This document shows, piece after piece, positions 1 to 10,577 of a stretch of DNA of 64,000 bases (its first letter is position 1; each line of letters begins with the position of its first letter). The notes under the pieces are model-generated. The model was not told the DNA's origin. It was given only the letters and a program-made list of their open reading frames with translations, and made no database searches. This DNA is from Amblyomma americanum (taxonomy: Eukaryota; Arthropoda; Arachnida; Ixodida; Ixodidae). The translations under genes and the position numbers were made by a program. The stretch is taken from the NCBI RefSeq assembly GCF_052857255.1, contig NC_135505.1, forward strand, positions 49,961,507 through 50,025,506, read 5' to 3'.

Positions 1-1900
1 GGCAAGTAGAATTTTTTACAGGGTTTTATCTGAAGTTTCAAAGAACACCAACCAAGACATTAAAAAAAACACAACTGAATATTCCTTGTGTGGAATGTTT
101 TTTTTCGGAGTTAAAGTTGTGTGCACGGCCTCTGAGCCTAATTGTTTTGTTGGTCCTTTATTCTTGAGTTTTACGTCGTTAAAACAAATCAAGTGAACTA
201 CTCCGATATTTGGAAAACTGATAAAGTGTCTACTGGACAAATGCCGCTATAGATTCTAGATTCCTGAATTCTTAGAGTAGTACTTTCCAAGGAGCAGCAA
301 ATGCTGGCGTATTTAGGCATAACCTCGGAGCAGAAGCTTATTTTGCTCACACTGCATAATAGTTCTTGTTTTTCCCACAGTTTACCCTCCCATCTGATAG
401 ATTTAGAAAGTTTTTTTTTGCACTGAAACATAAATTGGCGAATATTCTACATTCCAAATAGTAAAACACATACAATTAAATAAATGTACGCCTTTCTTTA
501 TTTAGCAATTAGGGAGTGCCCAGAGAGGAATATAGGCTTACTAAATGCCGAGCAGAAATAAATAGTAGAGCTTCTAGAGTTAAGCTCTCCTGAAGGATAA
601 CAAACGAAGCCAGAAATACTTATGTAATTAAGCCGTACACCTTATTAAAGATGCATTTTTATGTGTTGGTTTGTTCTTTTTCTCACTGAGTTCTTCACGG
701 CACTAAAGGAAAAAAAAAACATTCGACTGCCTCTTCTTACGTGGTACCTAAGTTGACTAAGGGTGCCGCTTTGTATTATCGGTCTGAAGAACTGCAAGAG
801 CATTCCTTACCTGCTCTAACATTTTTGTCGAAACGACCATCTCGAAGTAGTCGATAAACTTCAACAAAAGTGTTTAGGTTCGCCTTGACGCGTTCAGGAC
901 AGACACTGTGTTTCTCGTAGCACTGGGATGGCATTGTCAACATTCTGCAAAAATGTTTATACGCAAATACTTCGTTAATAATGGTATTTTGTGTTAGACA
1001 AAATTTAACAACCTTTCTGGAATATTACAGGTAAAGCACAAAAGACCTAACGATTGCAAAAAAGTAATATTGCACTGACTGTTAACTGCAGTTGCCATAT
1101 TTAGATATTTAGAACAACCACTTTAGGCGACATACTGCCCTGACAGCGCACAAAATAAAATTAAATATTTTGAAATATATGACTCACATATTTCCCTCCG
1201 AGGATTGCGGGGTGTGTCCTGCGTTAGATGAACCATTTGCCCTGAAATGTGTGTGGGAATACCCGGGATACCAGATGTGCACGTTCTTCTCAATTCCACA
1301 TGAAACTTTGGTACAAATTTAAATTTGAATGGCAGAAATAGTCTCCGACAAGCCTGATCTTTCTATTGAAAATATATGACTGCTGATATGAAGCGGCTGT
1401 GTTGTGAGGCTCCAGAGCTGTCGGGCGAAGAAAAAAAGTGCATGGCTAATATATAATAGTTGCATATTTAATGTTACGCACAGTAGGCGTGACGAACACA
1501 AAACTCATTACACACAGCTTCAGCAGAATGCGACAGGCACCGTTTGTGTCACGCAAAAAAGACAGGAGCCGCCAGCTTTTGCGCGGCAGATAAATCCTTA
1601 GAATTATTTGGCGGTCGGGTGTGTCCATCTGCCGGGAACTGTTGTAAATGGCTCATATCCCACATCGCGCCTCCTTTTTGCAGACACGTGAAATTGCACC
1701 AGTTGAACGCTAGCAAGTCCTAAGCTCTTGTTACGGAATGAAGTCGCATCTTGAAAACGCAACATAAAGTTAACTGTTATTGAACGAAGTGACGCCTTAT
1801 ACGTGTTACAAACAGTCACATATAAGTCCTAAACAGCCATTGACTTGGGCGGCTAAGATGTCGTTGGCGTTGTGATTCCTGCGGCCGCATCTACTCAGGA
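1..1900. other. No gene recognised
   Basis: AT-rich sequence in which only short, overlapping open frames occur on either strand. None carries a motif, a run of biased composition or a similarity I recognise. I see no SINE promoter boxes, terminal repeats or simple-repeat tail here. Confidence 0.6.
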
Positions 1901-1901
1901 G

Positions 1902-2536
1902 TCAGGTTGGCACTGTCTTCAGAATAGGCAGAGCTTTCTTGGCTGCTTGCTTATAGGTGTTCACTAAACCTGGATTATCTAGTTTGGCTGGTGGTCGGTT
2001 CCACATTCTCGGCTTTGACACAGAAGTCTTGCAATTGATAACTGCTGCTTTTGTCGCTGGCTGATTATGTGGTTCTTCTTCAGTTCTGGGAATGCCCTTA
2101 GCAGCAGGTTGCTCCTTGGCAAAGGTCAAGTTTGGAATGGTGGGCTGCTTGGATATTTTTCGCTCTCTTGAAATAGCTGACAAAACAGAAGAAAGTGCTG
2201 CTTGGTCAGAAGTGCTTGCACATGACTCGTCTTTCATAGCTTGTGAGATTGGTTGGAGAAGCGATTGTCCACTTTCAGCGATGCCTTGCCGTTGTCAGTA
2301 GCCCACTTGACACATTTATTGTGAGCCTCTTCCTTTCTCAATGATCAAGTTCTTACATTCTTTGTTCGAATTTCGGCTGGCCACCGTTTTGCTGTGCAAG
2401 GCTTTGGCAAAGAAATATACCCATATCTAGTTTCATAGCCGCGGCAGTCAACGTTCCTTCGTCGCCGGGCTTCTGGTCTACAAAAAATGTGGCCGTGACC
2501 TGGCCGCCTTGCCTCGCCAAATCTCTGGCGACCCAC
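1902..2536 (-). pseudogene. Degenerate coding remnant, possibly THAP-like
   Basis: Two minus-strand open pieces follow each other: 63 codons at 2536-2345 and 111 codons at 2237-1902, with the gap readable only through stops and a frame change. The upstream piece has a cysteine followed by a leucine-proline-lysine stretch and a Trp-Pro-Ala-Glu-Ile-Arg segment, which is the spacing style of a THAP DNA-binding domain, but the closing Cys-x2-His is not seen. The downstream piece is rich in Lys, Pro, Ser and Ala and I do not recognise it. THAP domains occur in host regulators and in P-element transposases, so this could be a P-element relic. The assignment is weak. Confidence 0.2.
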
Positions 2537-3423
2537 AGAACCGCCTTCTCGATGGAACCTTAGTTCAATCCGGCGCTGCTCGCGCTAGAGCCCCGTACGT
2601 GTCTCCGCAGAAGAAGGAAACATTAGATTTGTTTCTACAGCAGCTCTGCGACCGCTGCCCAGCACCTAAAATCATCTGCGGTGATTTCAATGCCCATCAT
2701 GCCGTTTGGGGTGACAGGAACACGGATTCGCGTGGACGCAAACTTGTAGAGGTTATTGACAGTTTGAACCTGTGTGTTGCCAGTGACGGAAGCCCCACTT
2801 TTTTCCGGCCTCCAGCCTCAGCGACAGCTATAGACCTGACACTGCATTCACCTGAAGTCCGCGTGAGTTGGCCAACAGCGCCTGACCGCATGGGAAGTGA
2901 TCACTATCCGATTTTTGTGTTTGCTGCCGACTTTCGTATGCATGGTCCTAAAATTAGCAACGTGGTCAACTGGGACAAGTACAGAGAGCACCTAGAACGT
3001 GTTTCTGGTGATGTTGTTGACAAAATGATTTCTAGTAAGCTAGCAGCAACTACGGCGGTCAAGTTACCTGATCATTTTCCGGCCCCGGATTTGAAACTCA
3101 GGAACCTTTGCGCAGCGAAAAGAAGGGCGGAGCGCCAACTCGTGGGGAAGAAGGACGACAGGCAACTGAAGACGATCTTCAGTAGGCTGAATTCTGCTAT
3201 TAGACAGCACACGAACAAGCTGTACAGGTCGCAATGGGCCTCATTCTGTGCTAGTTTGACTGTGTTCTCACCGATAACGAGAATATGGCGAGGTATTGGC
3301 AGCCTTGCTGGAGAATCTCGCCCTTCGAAGCCTTTTGAAGCTCTTGCAATACGCAAGGAAAAACCTATTGCGTGCTCGGCAGAGGAATTTGCAGACGCAC
3401 TCGTACGGCTGATTCTGGAATAG
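2509..3423 (+). pseudogene. LINE ORF2 endonuclease domain (partial)
   Basis: This 304-codon frame holds the C-terminal half of an APE-like endonuclease. A GDFNAHH motif (near 2680-2700) followed by a Trp-Gly carries the metal- and phosphate-contacting Asp/Asn. A GSDHYPI motif (near 2890-2910) is the conserved SDH with the catalytic His. The first roughly 20 codons look unrelated, and recognisable similarity starts near 2590, so the true N-terminal half with the catalytic Glu is gone. After the endonuclease come about 150 residues of Lys/Arg-rich linker leading to RT. The frame ends at a TAG next to a short TA repeat (3422-3434), and coding resumes in another frame at 3461. The domain would nick target DNA during target-primed reverse transcription. 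Confidence 0.8.
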
Positions 3424-3460
3424 ATATATATATACCCCACGTGCTTCCTACAGGTCTATC

Positions 3461-4591
3461 ATGGACGTCCCGTTCACGCTTCATGAGCTTCAGACTGCAC
3501 TCAGTGGCCTGCGGCGCCGGTGTTCCCCAAGTCACGACGGCATCACCAATCAAATGCCCAATAATCTGTCCTTGCAACTCAGAAAGGAGCTCTTCAACTT
3601 CATCAATCGAGTTTGGGATACTGGCGATGTTCCTCCGTCATGGAAGGTGGCACATGTAGTTCCAGTACTGAAGCCTGGCAAAGACATGACAGACCTTGCC
3701 TCGTATCGCCCTGTGTCATTGACCTCCAGTGTAGCTAAGTTGATGGAGAAGCTGGTAAATGAACGCTTATCATGGTGGCTTGAGGACAGCAAGGCACTGC
3801 CATTATGTATGACAGGATTCCGCCGAGGTCTTAGTGCCCAAGATAGCGTCTTAGACTTGATCAGTCACATTGAACACCAGAGAGCTTTCGGCCTTTCCAC
3901 CTTAGCCATTTTTCTTGATGTTGCGAAAGGTTACGACAGCGTGCTTGAGAGCTCAATTCTAAACAGTTTGCAAGGCATGGGCATACAAGGCCATATGTTA
4001 AGATTCATTTACAAGTTTATAAGTGATCGGGCGGTTCATGTACGGTTAGGGAGTACGTTAAGCACCGAAAGAGTTCTATCACGAGGTGTGCCTCAAGGAA
4101 GTGTTCTTTCCCCCACGCTCTTTAACGCCGTAATATCTTCTCGTCTCAATGTGATCCGTAGAATTGTACATGGGCAATGGGGAAACCATCCTTCTTCAAT
4201 GATAAAACTTCATGAAGCGCTGATGGTCAGCCGGATAATGTATCAATTACCTTTAATTTTCCCCTCGGCATCACAACTTAAGCGTCTCGAAGTTGTCCAC
4301 AGAAAGAGCCTAAAAAGAGCCATTGGAGTTCCCCAGGCGGCTGCGAATAAGGCAGTACTTCATGAGTCCCTATCGAAACCTCTTAGCCTTATCACTTCTC
4401 AGAGACTATTAATGCATCTTGACCCCTTAGGAGAGACGGTAGCTGGGCTGTCCCTTCTCCATTGGCTCTTTAAGAGGTATGAGTCGAAGGCTTACTTGGC
4501 ACTCAATACTCTTAGTTCTTTAGGCATTAATATTCCGAAGGCAAAGGAAACGGTTGAAACCCCCCTGGTCTTTTCCGACCCTCGACTGTAA
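3461..4591 (+). pseudogene. LINE reverse transcriptase with active-site deletion
   Basis: This 376-codon frame carries RT motifs in order: the SYRPVSLTS block (near residue 75-85), the motif A region FLDVAKGYDSV (near 150-160) with its catalytic Asp, and GVPQGSVLSPTLFNAV (near 210-226). Directly after that, near 4130, the protein jumps to sequence typical of the region beyond the palm, starting ISSRLN. The YADD motif C box and its surroundings are missing with the frame kept, so this is an in-frame deletion rather than a frameshift. The remaining C-terminal part is the thumb and connection to RNase H. The catalytic Asp pair is lost, so the enzyme must be inactive. Confidence 0.85.
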
Positions 4592-5110
4592 GGTCACAAT
4601 TCCCCATGTGAGCGCAAAGCGCAGCTCTCCTTTGGCAGCAACGCGTTCGCTTGTACTGGAATACTTGGAAACAGAGTATGCCTGCCATCTTCAAATTTTC
4701 ACGGATGGTTCTGTGGAAAAGGTCAAACAAGCTAGCGAAGCGGCTTTTTACATTCCTTCTTTGGACTGTAAGTGGTCCGTACGCTGTACTGCTGTCGTAT
4801 CCTCCACAACGGCTGAAAGTGTTGCTCTTGAGGCGGCTTTACGGAAGTTAGGGTCTTGTCCGGCTCAACCTGTTGTCATCCCGATTCAAAATCTGCCCTT
4901 CAGAGGTTAGAGCGCGGATTCCCTACTGACGCCTTGTCTCTAAGCTCTCTGCGCTTGGTGCAGTATCTGTACCAGCAGAGGCTTTACTCTACAATTTCAG
5001 TGGGTGCCCTCTCACATAGGAGTCAACGGTAATGAGGTGGCAGACAGTCTCACCCATAAAGCTCTCTCAAGGATTCCATCAAAAAAGTACCTCAAGATGG
5101 GAAAAGTCTC
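4554..5110 (+). pseudogene. LINE RNase H domain
   Basis: The first RNase H segment reads FTDGSVEK near 4697-4720, giving the first catalytic Asp, and continues with an AESVALEAAL helix near 4815-4845 that carries the catalytic Glu. A frameshift near 4875 moves coding to another frame, where DSKSALQRLE follows. A further shift leads to VPSHIGVNGNEVAD at about 5004-5048, the conserved His-x-Gly-x2-Gly-Asn-Glu-x-Ala-Asp end of the domain. All expected catalytic landmarks are present, but spread over three frames. RNase H would remove the RNA strand after first-strand synthesis. Confidence 0.75.
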
Positions 5111-5122
5111 TGCAGGAAAACG

Positions 5123-5539
5123 GTGCTCGATCACTTCAGTACCCTGTGGAGTGCGTCCCACAAGCCATGTGTGACCAAGGGACTGAGAAGATCTCAGGCG
5201 ACCCTTCTACATCGAATTCGCACGGCCTCTGCTCGCACTCCTGCATGGATGGATAAGACCGGCATAGCATCGTCTCCGCTCTGCTCTTTATGTGGTGTGT
5301 GCGGGGATATCGAACATTATATTATGTACTGCCCAGAGTACAACGCGGAGAGGCATGTGATGTTGGCTTCCTTCAAGAAGACAGGAACCCGTCACAGCAC
5401 AGTGCAGGACATTGTCTACCCGAGTGGAAACCAGACATGCAGAAGGGAGGCTGCACGCCTTCTTTTAACATTTCTGCAGAACACGGATATTGTTTTTAAA
5501 TGGTGGCAGCAGGAACGGACTATGGCCTACTGTGATTGA
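5123..5539 (+). pseudogene. LINE ORF2 C-terminal Cys-His finger region
   Basis: A 138-codon frame follows the RNase H domain of the same element. It contains CSLCGVCGDIEHYIMYCPEY, fitting the C-x2-C-x8-H-x4-C finger found at the C-terminus of RNase-H-bearing and R1-like LINE proteins. It then ends with a Trp-Trp-rich tail and a TGA at 5537-5539. The finger is thought to help bind nucleic acid in these proteins. The frame is intact locally but cut off from RT by the frameshifts upstream. Confidence 0.75.
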
Positions 5540-5883
5540 ATGTGTGAGTAGATGGTGTCTTCCGGAGTCGACTACTTTATACTGTGAGTGAATGTGTGTA
5601 TGGAGTGTGGCGCTACAATGGCCTATGTTCTAGTGTGACTGAATATGTGCATATATAGATGGTGACTTCTGGAGTGGACTGTGATGTGAACTGTGTAGAT
5701 TGATTGCGTGCATAGATAGTGACTGCGAGAGAGAATGTGTGCTATTATAAGAGACTGTGCGCTTAGCGGGGTAGATGCGGCATTGTTAATATCGAAGGGA
5801 CGCTGAAGTGGAGCAATTGCCGGCAGAGAAAGCAAGGTTAACCCCACCTGTAGCATTCAACACCTCAACTCAACTCAACTCCC
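5540..5883 (+). repeat. LINE 3' UTR with CAACT-repeat tail
   Basis: About 340 bases follow the ORF2 stop. They are loosely repetitive, with recurring TGTGAATGTGTG-like and GTGACT-like words. They end in CTCAACTCAACTCAACTCCC at 5864-5883, a short pentamer run of the kind left at LINE 3' ends. I take this as the element boundary. Confidence 0.55.
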
Positions 5884-7846
5884 AGTGCAATCGATGTCTG
5901 ATTCCGACGCTTTGAAGCTTCACTCACGCTCAGCTGCGTGACAATCCAGGAGCTCAAGAACGTTATCCTTAGCTTCTATCTGCCGCCAGACCTGCAACGC
6001 CCCGCTCCTGCGTCACCAAGTCCTTACCCCTGTGATGACCTCCGGGCGGCTGTGCTTCATCACTTCGGAGCCTTGTACAACCGGCTGCCCGCTGTCATCT
6101 TCGATGTCCCAGCGCCATTCCGGCTCATTCTTCGTGAGCACAGCCTTATGGTCCTGAAAAAATTGCACCACGCTGTATTGGCTCCACAGCGACTGGTGAG
6201 CGACTGTTCTCGGTCCCGCTAACTGAGATGTTTGGCCCGCCGCAGTTTGCCGCTTCAGCGATCGCGGTACCACAAACTCCAAGTACCTCACTGCCTAGAT
6301 GTGCCGGTGAGCATCAAGACATCGACGCTCATGACACAGAAAACTCTGTGTTTCCCGGAAATTCTGCATTTCCCTTATTACAGAACACCGACAGTGCTGT
6401 CTTTTGTGCCCATTCCCCTTCGGGGTCGAACCATTCATTGTGTCCACTTACCCCTACTAAGCCATGAGCCCCTGATGTTCCACTATAGTGCGAGAACCTT
6501 TCACGGCCACCACAACCATTTGTGTATTTGTAAAAAACTCAAGGCATTGCCTATTGCTACTTCTTCGAACCCGGTTTCCCTACAACACTATTTCAACAGC
6601 TCAGATCACGTAATGTCAGAAAAGGTAATACGGGACCTTCGCCGATATCATCGCCCTAAAACCCTGGCGCCCATTTGCAAAAGGTTTGGTGCTCAATTGC
6701 TGCAGCGAGCAAAGCTACCGTCCAGCTCTCTTTCCTCTCTTCGGTTGTGTTTAGAACTTCAGTGTCCAGGCATCTGCCTCATATCCGGAAACGCACACGC
6801 CAAGATGCTTAGTGTCTGAAACCAGTTCCTCTGCTTAACCAGTTCCTCTGCAGTCCGCTCGCCGACCGCACATTTATTGCCGTCGTTTCCATCGGTACCG
6901 TCGGTCGAGTACAGCCTCTCTGTCCCGCACAGGACCTTGCCGTCAACCCTGCTTCGTCCAAAGCCACTCATCCGTTCGAGCATCAGCGCCCTCTGTGTTT
7001 GCCTCACCGCCAAAGTCCTCTCTTGTCAGCAGCCACACAGCCAGCCTCGCCCTCCGGAGACTACCTTCACGCCCTGACGCCTCCGAACTGCATACTTCAT
7101 CTGTCTAGGATCCGCTTGTCAAATAGGGACGGCTCAGTGTCATTGCGTTTCTGTTCCTTAAGTTCGTCTAGTTCAACGTCCGTGCCATTACCAGGTAGTG
7201 CCACTAAGGGGAACCAATTCTAGCGACCCGCTTGGCGCGATATGTCAGTGTATTGACGACGACGAAGAGCCATCGCTACTCGTACGTCTCAGAACGCTCT
7301 CGGAATTTCAGCAGTACAGCCGCAGCTGTCAACACTCCGCCCTCAGCGGGGTTTTCTTCTAGAATGAATGTGGCCGCGATCTTCCTCACTTGGCTTGCCA
7401 CTGCATATCAGAAAAGTTCTTTCCTGACAGAGAGTGAAAAGCAGGAGCTGTTACCAGGTTTTTTCTGCTATTAACCACGTGTTCCGTCATAGTTATGGCG
7501 AAAACTTCATGTAAAACAAACTTGAAAATGGGGTAGGTGGCAGAAGGAAGCTTTTGTGAGCAGTGCTATGACGGTCGCATAACTAGTATCATCTATATAA
7601 ATCGCCCTCTTCATCGAATGAAGTTTTACAATGACAGCTTTTAAGCGTCCGGTCGGGGGTGTGACCTCGGTATTGCAGTTGTAGTAGCTGTAGTGGTAGT
7701 GTTAGTAGTCGGCGCAACCAGGGATTCCGTTGCTATGTGATTCAGCCGAGGGTTACTGTTGTAGGAAGAGGATGGTTGCTGTGGAATAAGGAAAGTTTGT
7801 CCACGCCTTCGTACCACGCTTTCAATGACTCCAGCGTCCCCACTAC
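5884..7846. other. No gene recognised; long unassigned frames
   Basis: Two plus-strand open frames stand out by length only: 94 codons at 5938-6222 and 195 codons at 6232-6819. The second is rich in Leu, His, Pro and Ser and has no motif I recognise. The sequence is more GC-rich than the first 2 kb, which suggests an old unidentified mobile element. No terminal repeats were found. Confidence 0.4.
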
Positions 7847-8170
7847 TTGAGCCGTGAGCTTCTCCTTGCTGCATCGATTTTTCAACAGCTAGCATTTCCT
7901 TGGCATGTGCGGATGTGCAGTTCAAGGCAATGTGAGGTGTCGAGGACCGATCCTGCGATGAGAATACCGCGACTAAATTTCTTTTTATCTCGACCAGGGT
8001 TATCTCTGACCAACCTCTGTGAGTCTTGTGGCGAAATTGAGTTGATAGATCACTTTTCCTCTTTTGTTGGCGATTCGCTTCTCTCCATAGAAATTACTTG
8101 GAGATCCCCCTCACTCGATTGGGCTTCCTCTATTCCGGTTCTCCTCTCCTTCTGGGCGAGCGCCAAGTGA
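7847..8170 (+). pseudogene. LINE C-terminal fragment (Cys-His finger)
   Basis: From about 7958 the frame reads RIPRLNFFLSRPGLSLTNLC and continues ESCGEIELIDHF. This is the usual approach to the C-terminal finger of RNase-H-type LINE proteins, with C-x2-C then a His; the last Cys appears replaced. The segment SIPVLLSFWASA near the end also fits that family. The first 35 codons are unrelated. Only a short 3' piece of the element is present. Assignment rests on motif resemblance only. Confidence 0.45.
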
Positions 8171-8319
8171 TATGCGTTGAAACCGGTGTGCGATTTTATT
8201 CACGCATATATAATTGCATCAGGTGGATTCCTCAGCTAGAATGAGATTTCAATGCTTTTTCACATCCGTTTTTTATATCCATTTTAAACCGAATTCGACT
8301 CTAGGTACGCAAATTATCC

Positions 8320-8491
8320 AATTACTCTGCAGCGCCCCTCGCGCCGCGCTCGGCTCGCAGGCCATGACACGCGGCGCCCGGACAAGGAAAAAGGAAACTG
8401 GGCTAGGCCGCCGCAGCGCGAGCAGCGCAAATAAACAGTTCGAATCTCATCGCTGTCGGAGCTGGTTCTTCCTCGCCTTAGCTCCGACAGA
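8320..8491 (+). repeat. Partial LTR with primer-binding-like edge
   Basis: A GC-rich block containing an AATAAA signal (8429-8434) ends with CTCCGACAG, followed by ATTTGGTGACCCGG, which resembles the LTR edge and TGG-starting primer-binding site of gypsy elements. A gag-like frame follows from 8533. The upstream LTR end was not found, so only the 3' part is called. Confidence 0.4.
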
Positions 8492-8532
8492 TTTGGTGAC
8501 CCGGCATCGAACACGCAACTCGATCATCCTAC

Positions 8533-9120
8533 ATGGATTCCCTTGGCCCTTCCGTCCTTCCTACAGGCGGCGACCCGTCCCAGAACGCTCAGTTTCTAGG
8601 TTCTTCGCTGGCCGCGTTGCATCTAGTCAGCCTAACGCCATTTTCGCCCAATAGCCTCCGCGCCTGGCTACTGCAGGCTGAGGCGCATTTCCAGGTTCAA
8701 CGTATCACCAGCCAGGAAACAAAGTTCCTCCACCTAGTGTCGTCCTTGCATCCTGATGTCGCCGAGGACTTAGTGGACGTCATCAGCTCGCCGGACTCGG
8801 CTCAACCCTTCGACACTTTGAAGGCCGCTATCCTCGACCGCAAGTCAGCGTCCGAGCGCAGAAAACTCCAGAAGCTCCTCAGCGCTACGGAGCTTGGTGA
8901 TAGTCGCCCTTCGTAGCTCGTCCGTCGCATGTACCAGCTTCTGGGAGACTGCGCTGCTCAGCACGACCACTCCTGCGTGAGTAGTTCCTTCAGCGTCTTC
9001 CCAACACATGTTCTCTGTCCTCGCAGCTGCGGGTGATGTTTCATTAGACAAGCTCGCTGAACTCGCTGACCGTGTTGCGGACTACTCACGGCTTACCGAT
9101 CTCAGCTCTGTGACCAGTGT
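8533..9120 (+). pseudogene. Ty3/gypsy gag remnant
   Basis: A 127-codon frame (8533-8916) reads like the N-terminal capsid of tick gypsy gag. It has a PFSPNSLRAWLLQAEAHFQV block, then LVSSLHPDVAEDLVDVI, then FDTLKAAILDRKSASERRKL, and ends with LLSATELGDSRPS. It stops at TAG (8914-8916) where Gln is expected. Similarity continues past the stop (LVRRMYQLLGD). After a frame change it resumes at about 9008-9110 with LAAAGDVSLDKLAELADRVA, the usual end of the capsid. No pol sequence follows, so the element is truncated. Confidence 0.75.
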
Positions 9121-10034
9121 CTGTGACTGCCCATGAGTGCGTTGGTATCAGCAATGCATCCTGCACATTCCCCGTCGTGGGTATGTGCCGTTATGCCTGA
9201 GGCCTCCATCACCATCATCATTGTCGAGGGCAGAGAAATGCGCAGTCTGAGACTAGTAGGAGGCAGAAAATGCAAACTGGGGGAGAAGGACGTAGAATGA
9301 AAAATCCAGAACGAGAACTCCACAACACAAGTACTTCTCGTTCTTCGTCCTTGTTCACACTTATTTTTCCTTCACGACGAACGCCGTAGACGAGCCGAAC
9401 TAGCTATCCGGTGGCAGCAGTACAAGACAACTTCCTCATTCTACAGCGACAGCTGCATGAAATGAAACGAAAATATCGCAGGAGCTATTGATTTGTCCAG
9501 CTTTACGCAGCGGTAACTCTACTGTAAGATTTTACAGTTGCAGCTGTAAAATTCTTGTTTCTGGGCGTCAACTTGGTGTGGTAACTCTAGCAGGAGTCAC
9601 CGTTTCCGATATGTGGTTGCTATGGGAAGCTGCTGAAGGTTGATTACCGTGGAAGGAGGGCATGACAAGATCCAGGAATACATAACTCCAGGGTCGTTAC
9701 TGTAGAAGGAACGAGGAAGATTAACAGAGGAAGCCGAGGATATGGCGAGTGTGAGGAATGCTTATCGAAATGGGTCACCGTTAGAGGAGAGTGGTATGAG
9801 AACAGAGTGCGTAAGTGGAACGTGATAACGTCAGCGCTATTTGAGGGTGGTTACAATGGAAGGACGAGGTTACGGCAAGAGTGAAGGAATGGACAACCGG
9901 AGAGTGTTTGACACGGGAAAAAAAACAAGTGAGAACCGTAAACAGACGAGGAGAGTAATACACCAGCAGGCCGTGCTGAATGTCGCGTGTCATACTGTTA
10001 ACGTTCCTCTGAGTTTTTTGAACGATTTACAACA
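9121..10034. other. No gene; degenerate repeats and a short palindrome
   Basis: No coding frame is convincing. Phrases such as TGGAAGGA, CGTTACTGTAGAAGGA and GAGGAAGATTA recur irregularly between 9600 and 9900, suggesting a decayed minisatellite. An imperfect inverted repeat, AAGATTTTACAG...CTGTAAAATTCTT, lies at about 9527-9555. Confidence 0.4.
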
Positions 10035-10577
10035 CCGTGGGACCAGCAATACCGAAATGGCTTTGCCGCTCACGCATTTACTGCTTTTCGCGCAGGTGTT
10101 CATCGCTGTTAATTGAAGTCACTGCTTTCCTGCCAAGGAATTATTTGCACTGCATGATTCGTCAACGCTGAATACTGTTCCATTCTTCGAGCATTCGCCA
10201 GTGTCCACTACGGTTGACTTCATCGATTGTGTGTGCCTCGCAGCTGATTTTGGACACTGTACAGTGCAAATCAACCCACCAAGGATTTAGTGCCCGTGCC
10301 ACTACACTCTACAAAAGGCGGGAATCATCACTTCACCCTTGGGGCGTGGAACCGGCAATATCGAAATGAAGCATTTACTGTTTTTCGCGCAGATGTTCAT
10401 CGCTGTTAAATCAAGTCACTGCTTTCCTACCAAGCAATGATTCTGCACTGCATGATGCGTCAACGCTGGATACTATTCCATTCTCCAAGCCTTCGCCTGT
10501 GTCCACCACGGTCGACTTGATTGATTGTGTGTGCCTCACAGCTGATTTTGGACAGTGTGCAGAGCAAGTCAACGCAC
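10035..10577 (+). repeat. Two tandem copies of a ~300-bp unit
   Basis: The block from about 10035 to 10275 recurs from about 10330 to 10577. Shared phrases in order include GCAATACCGAAATG, CATTTACTGCTTTTCGCGCA, TGTTCATCGCTGTTAA, AAGTCACTGCTTTCCT, CTGCATGATGCGTCAACGCT and GTGTGTGCCTC-CAGCTGATTTTGG. The period is 299 bases at the 3' edge. The second copy lacks about 13 bases after GAAATG. The array lies just upstream of, and runs into, the ORF1 of the LINE that follows, the position of promoter-bearing 5' UTR monomers. Confidence 0.8.

Larger units (their letters stand above)
2509..5883 (+). mobile_element. 5'-truncated LINE of RNase-H-bearing (I-like) type
   Basis: Reading 5' to 3', the pieces are an APE-type endonuclease, a reverse transcriptase, an RNase H, a C-terminal Cys-His finger and a 3' UTR ending in CAACT repeats. 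This is the ORF2 order of RNase-H-containing non-LTR retrotransposons (I-type groups). ORF1 and the first half of the endonuclease are missing, so the copy is 5'-truncated. Frameshifts divide the domains, and an internal deletion removes the RT active site, so this copy cannot move by itself. No target duplication was found because the 5' junction is not sharp. Confidence 0.85.

Noticed and set aside
6232..6819. 195-codon frame as a host gene
   Set aside because: No motif and no splice or start context. It lies between mobile-element remnants, so length alone does not support it.
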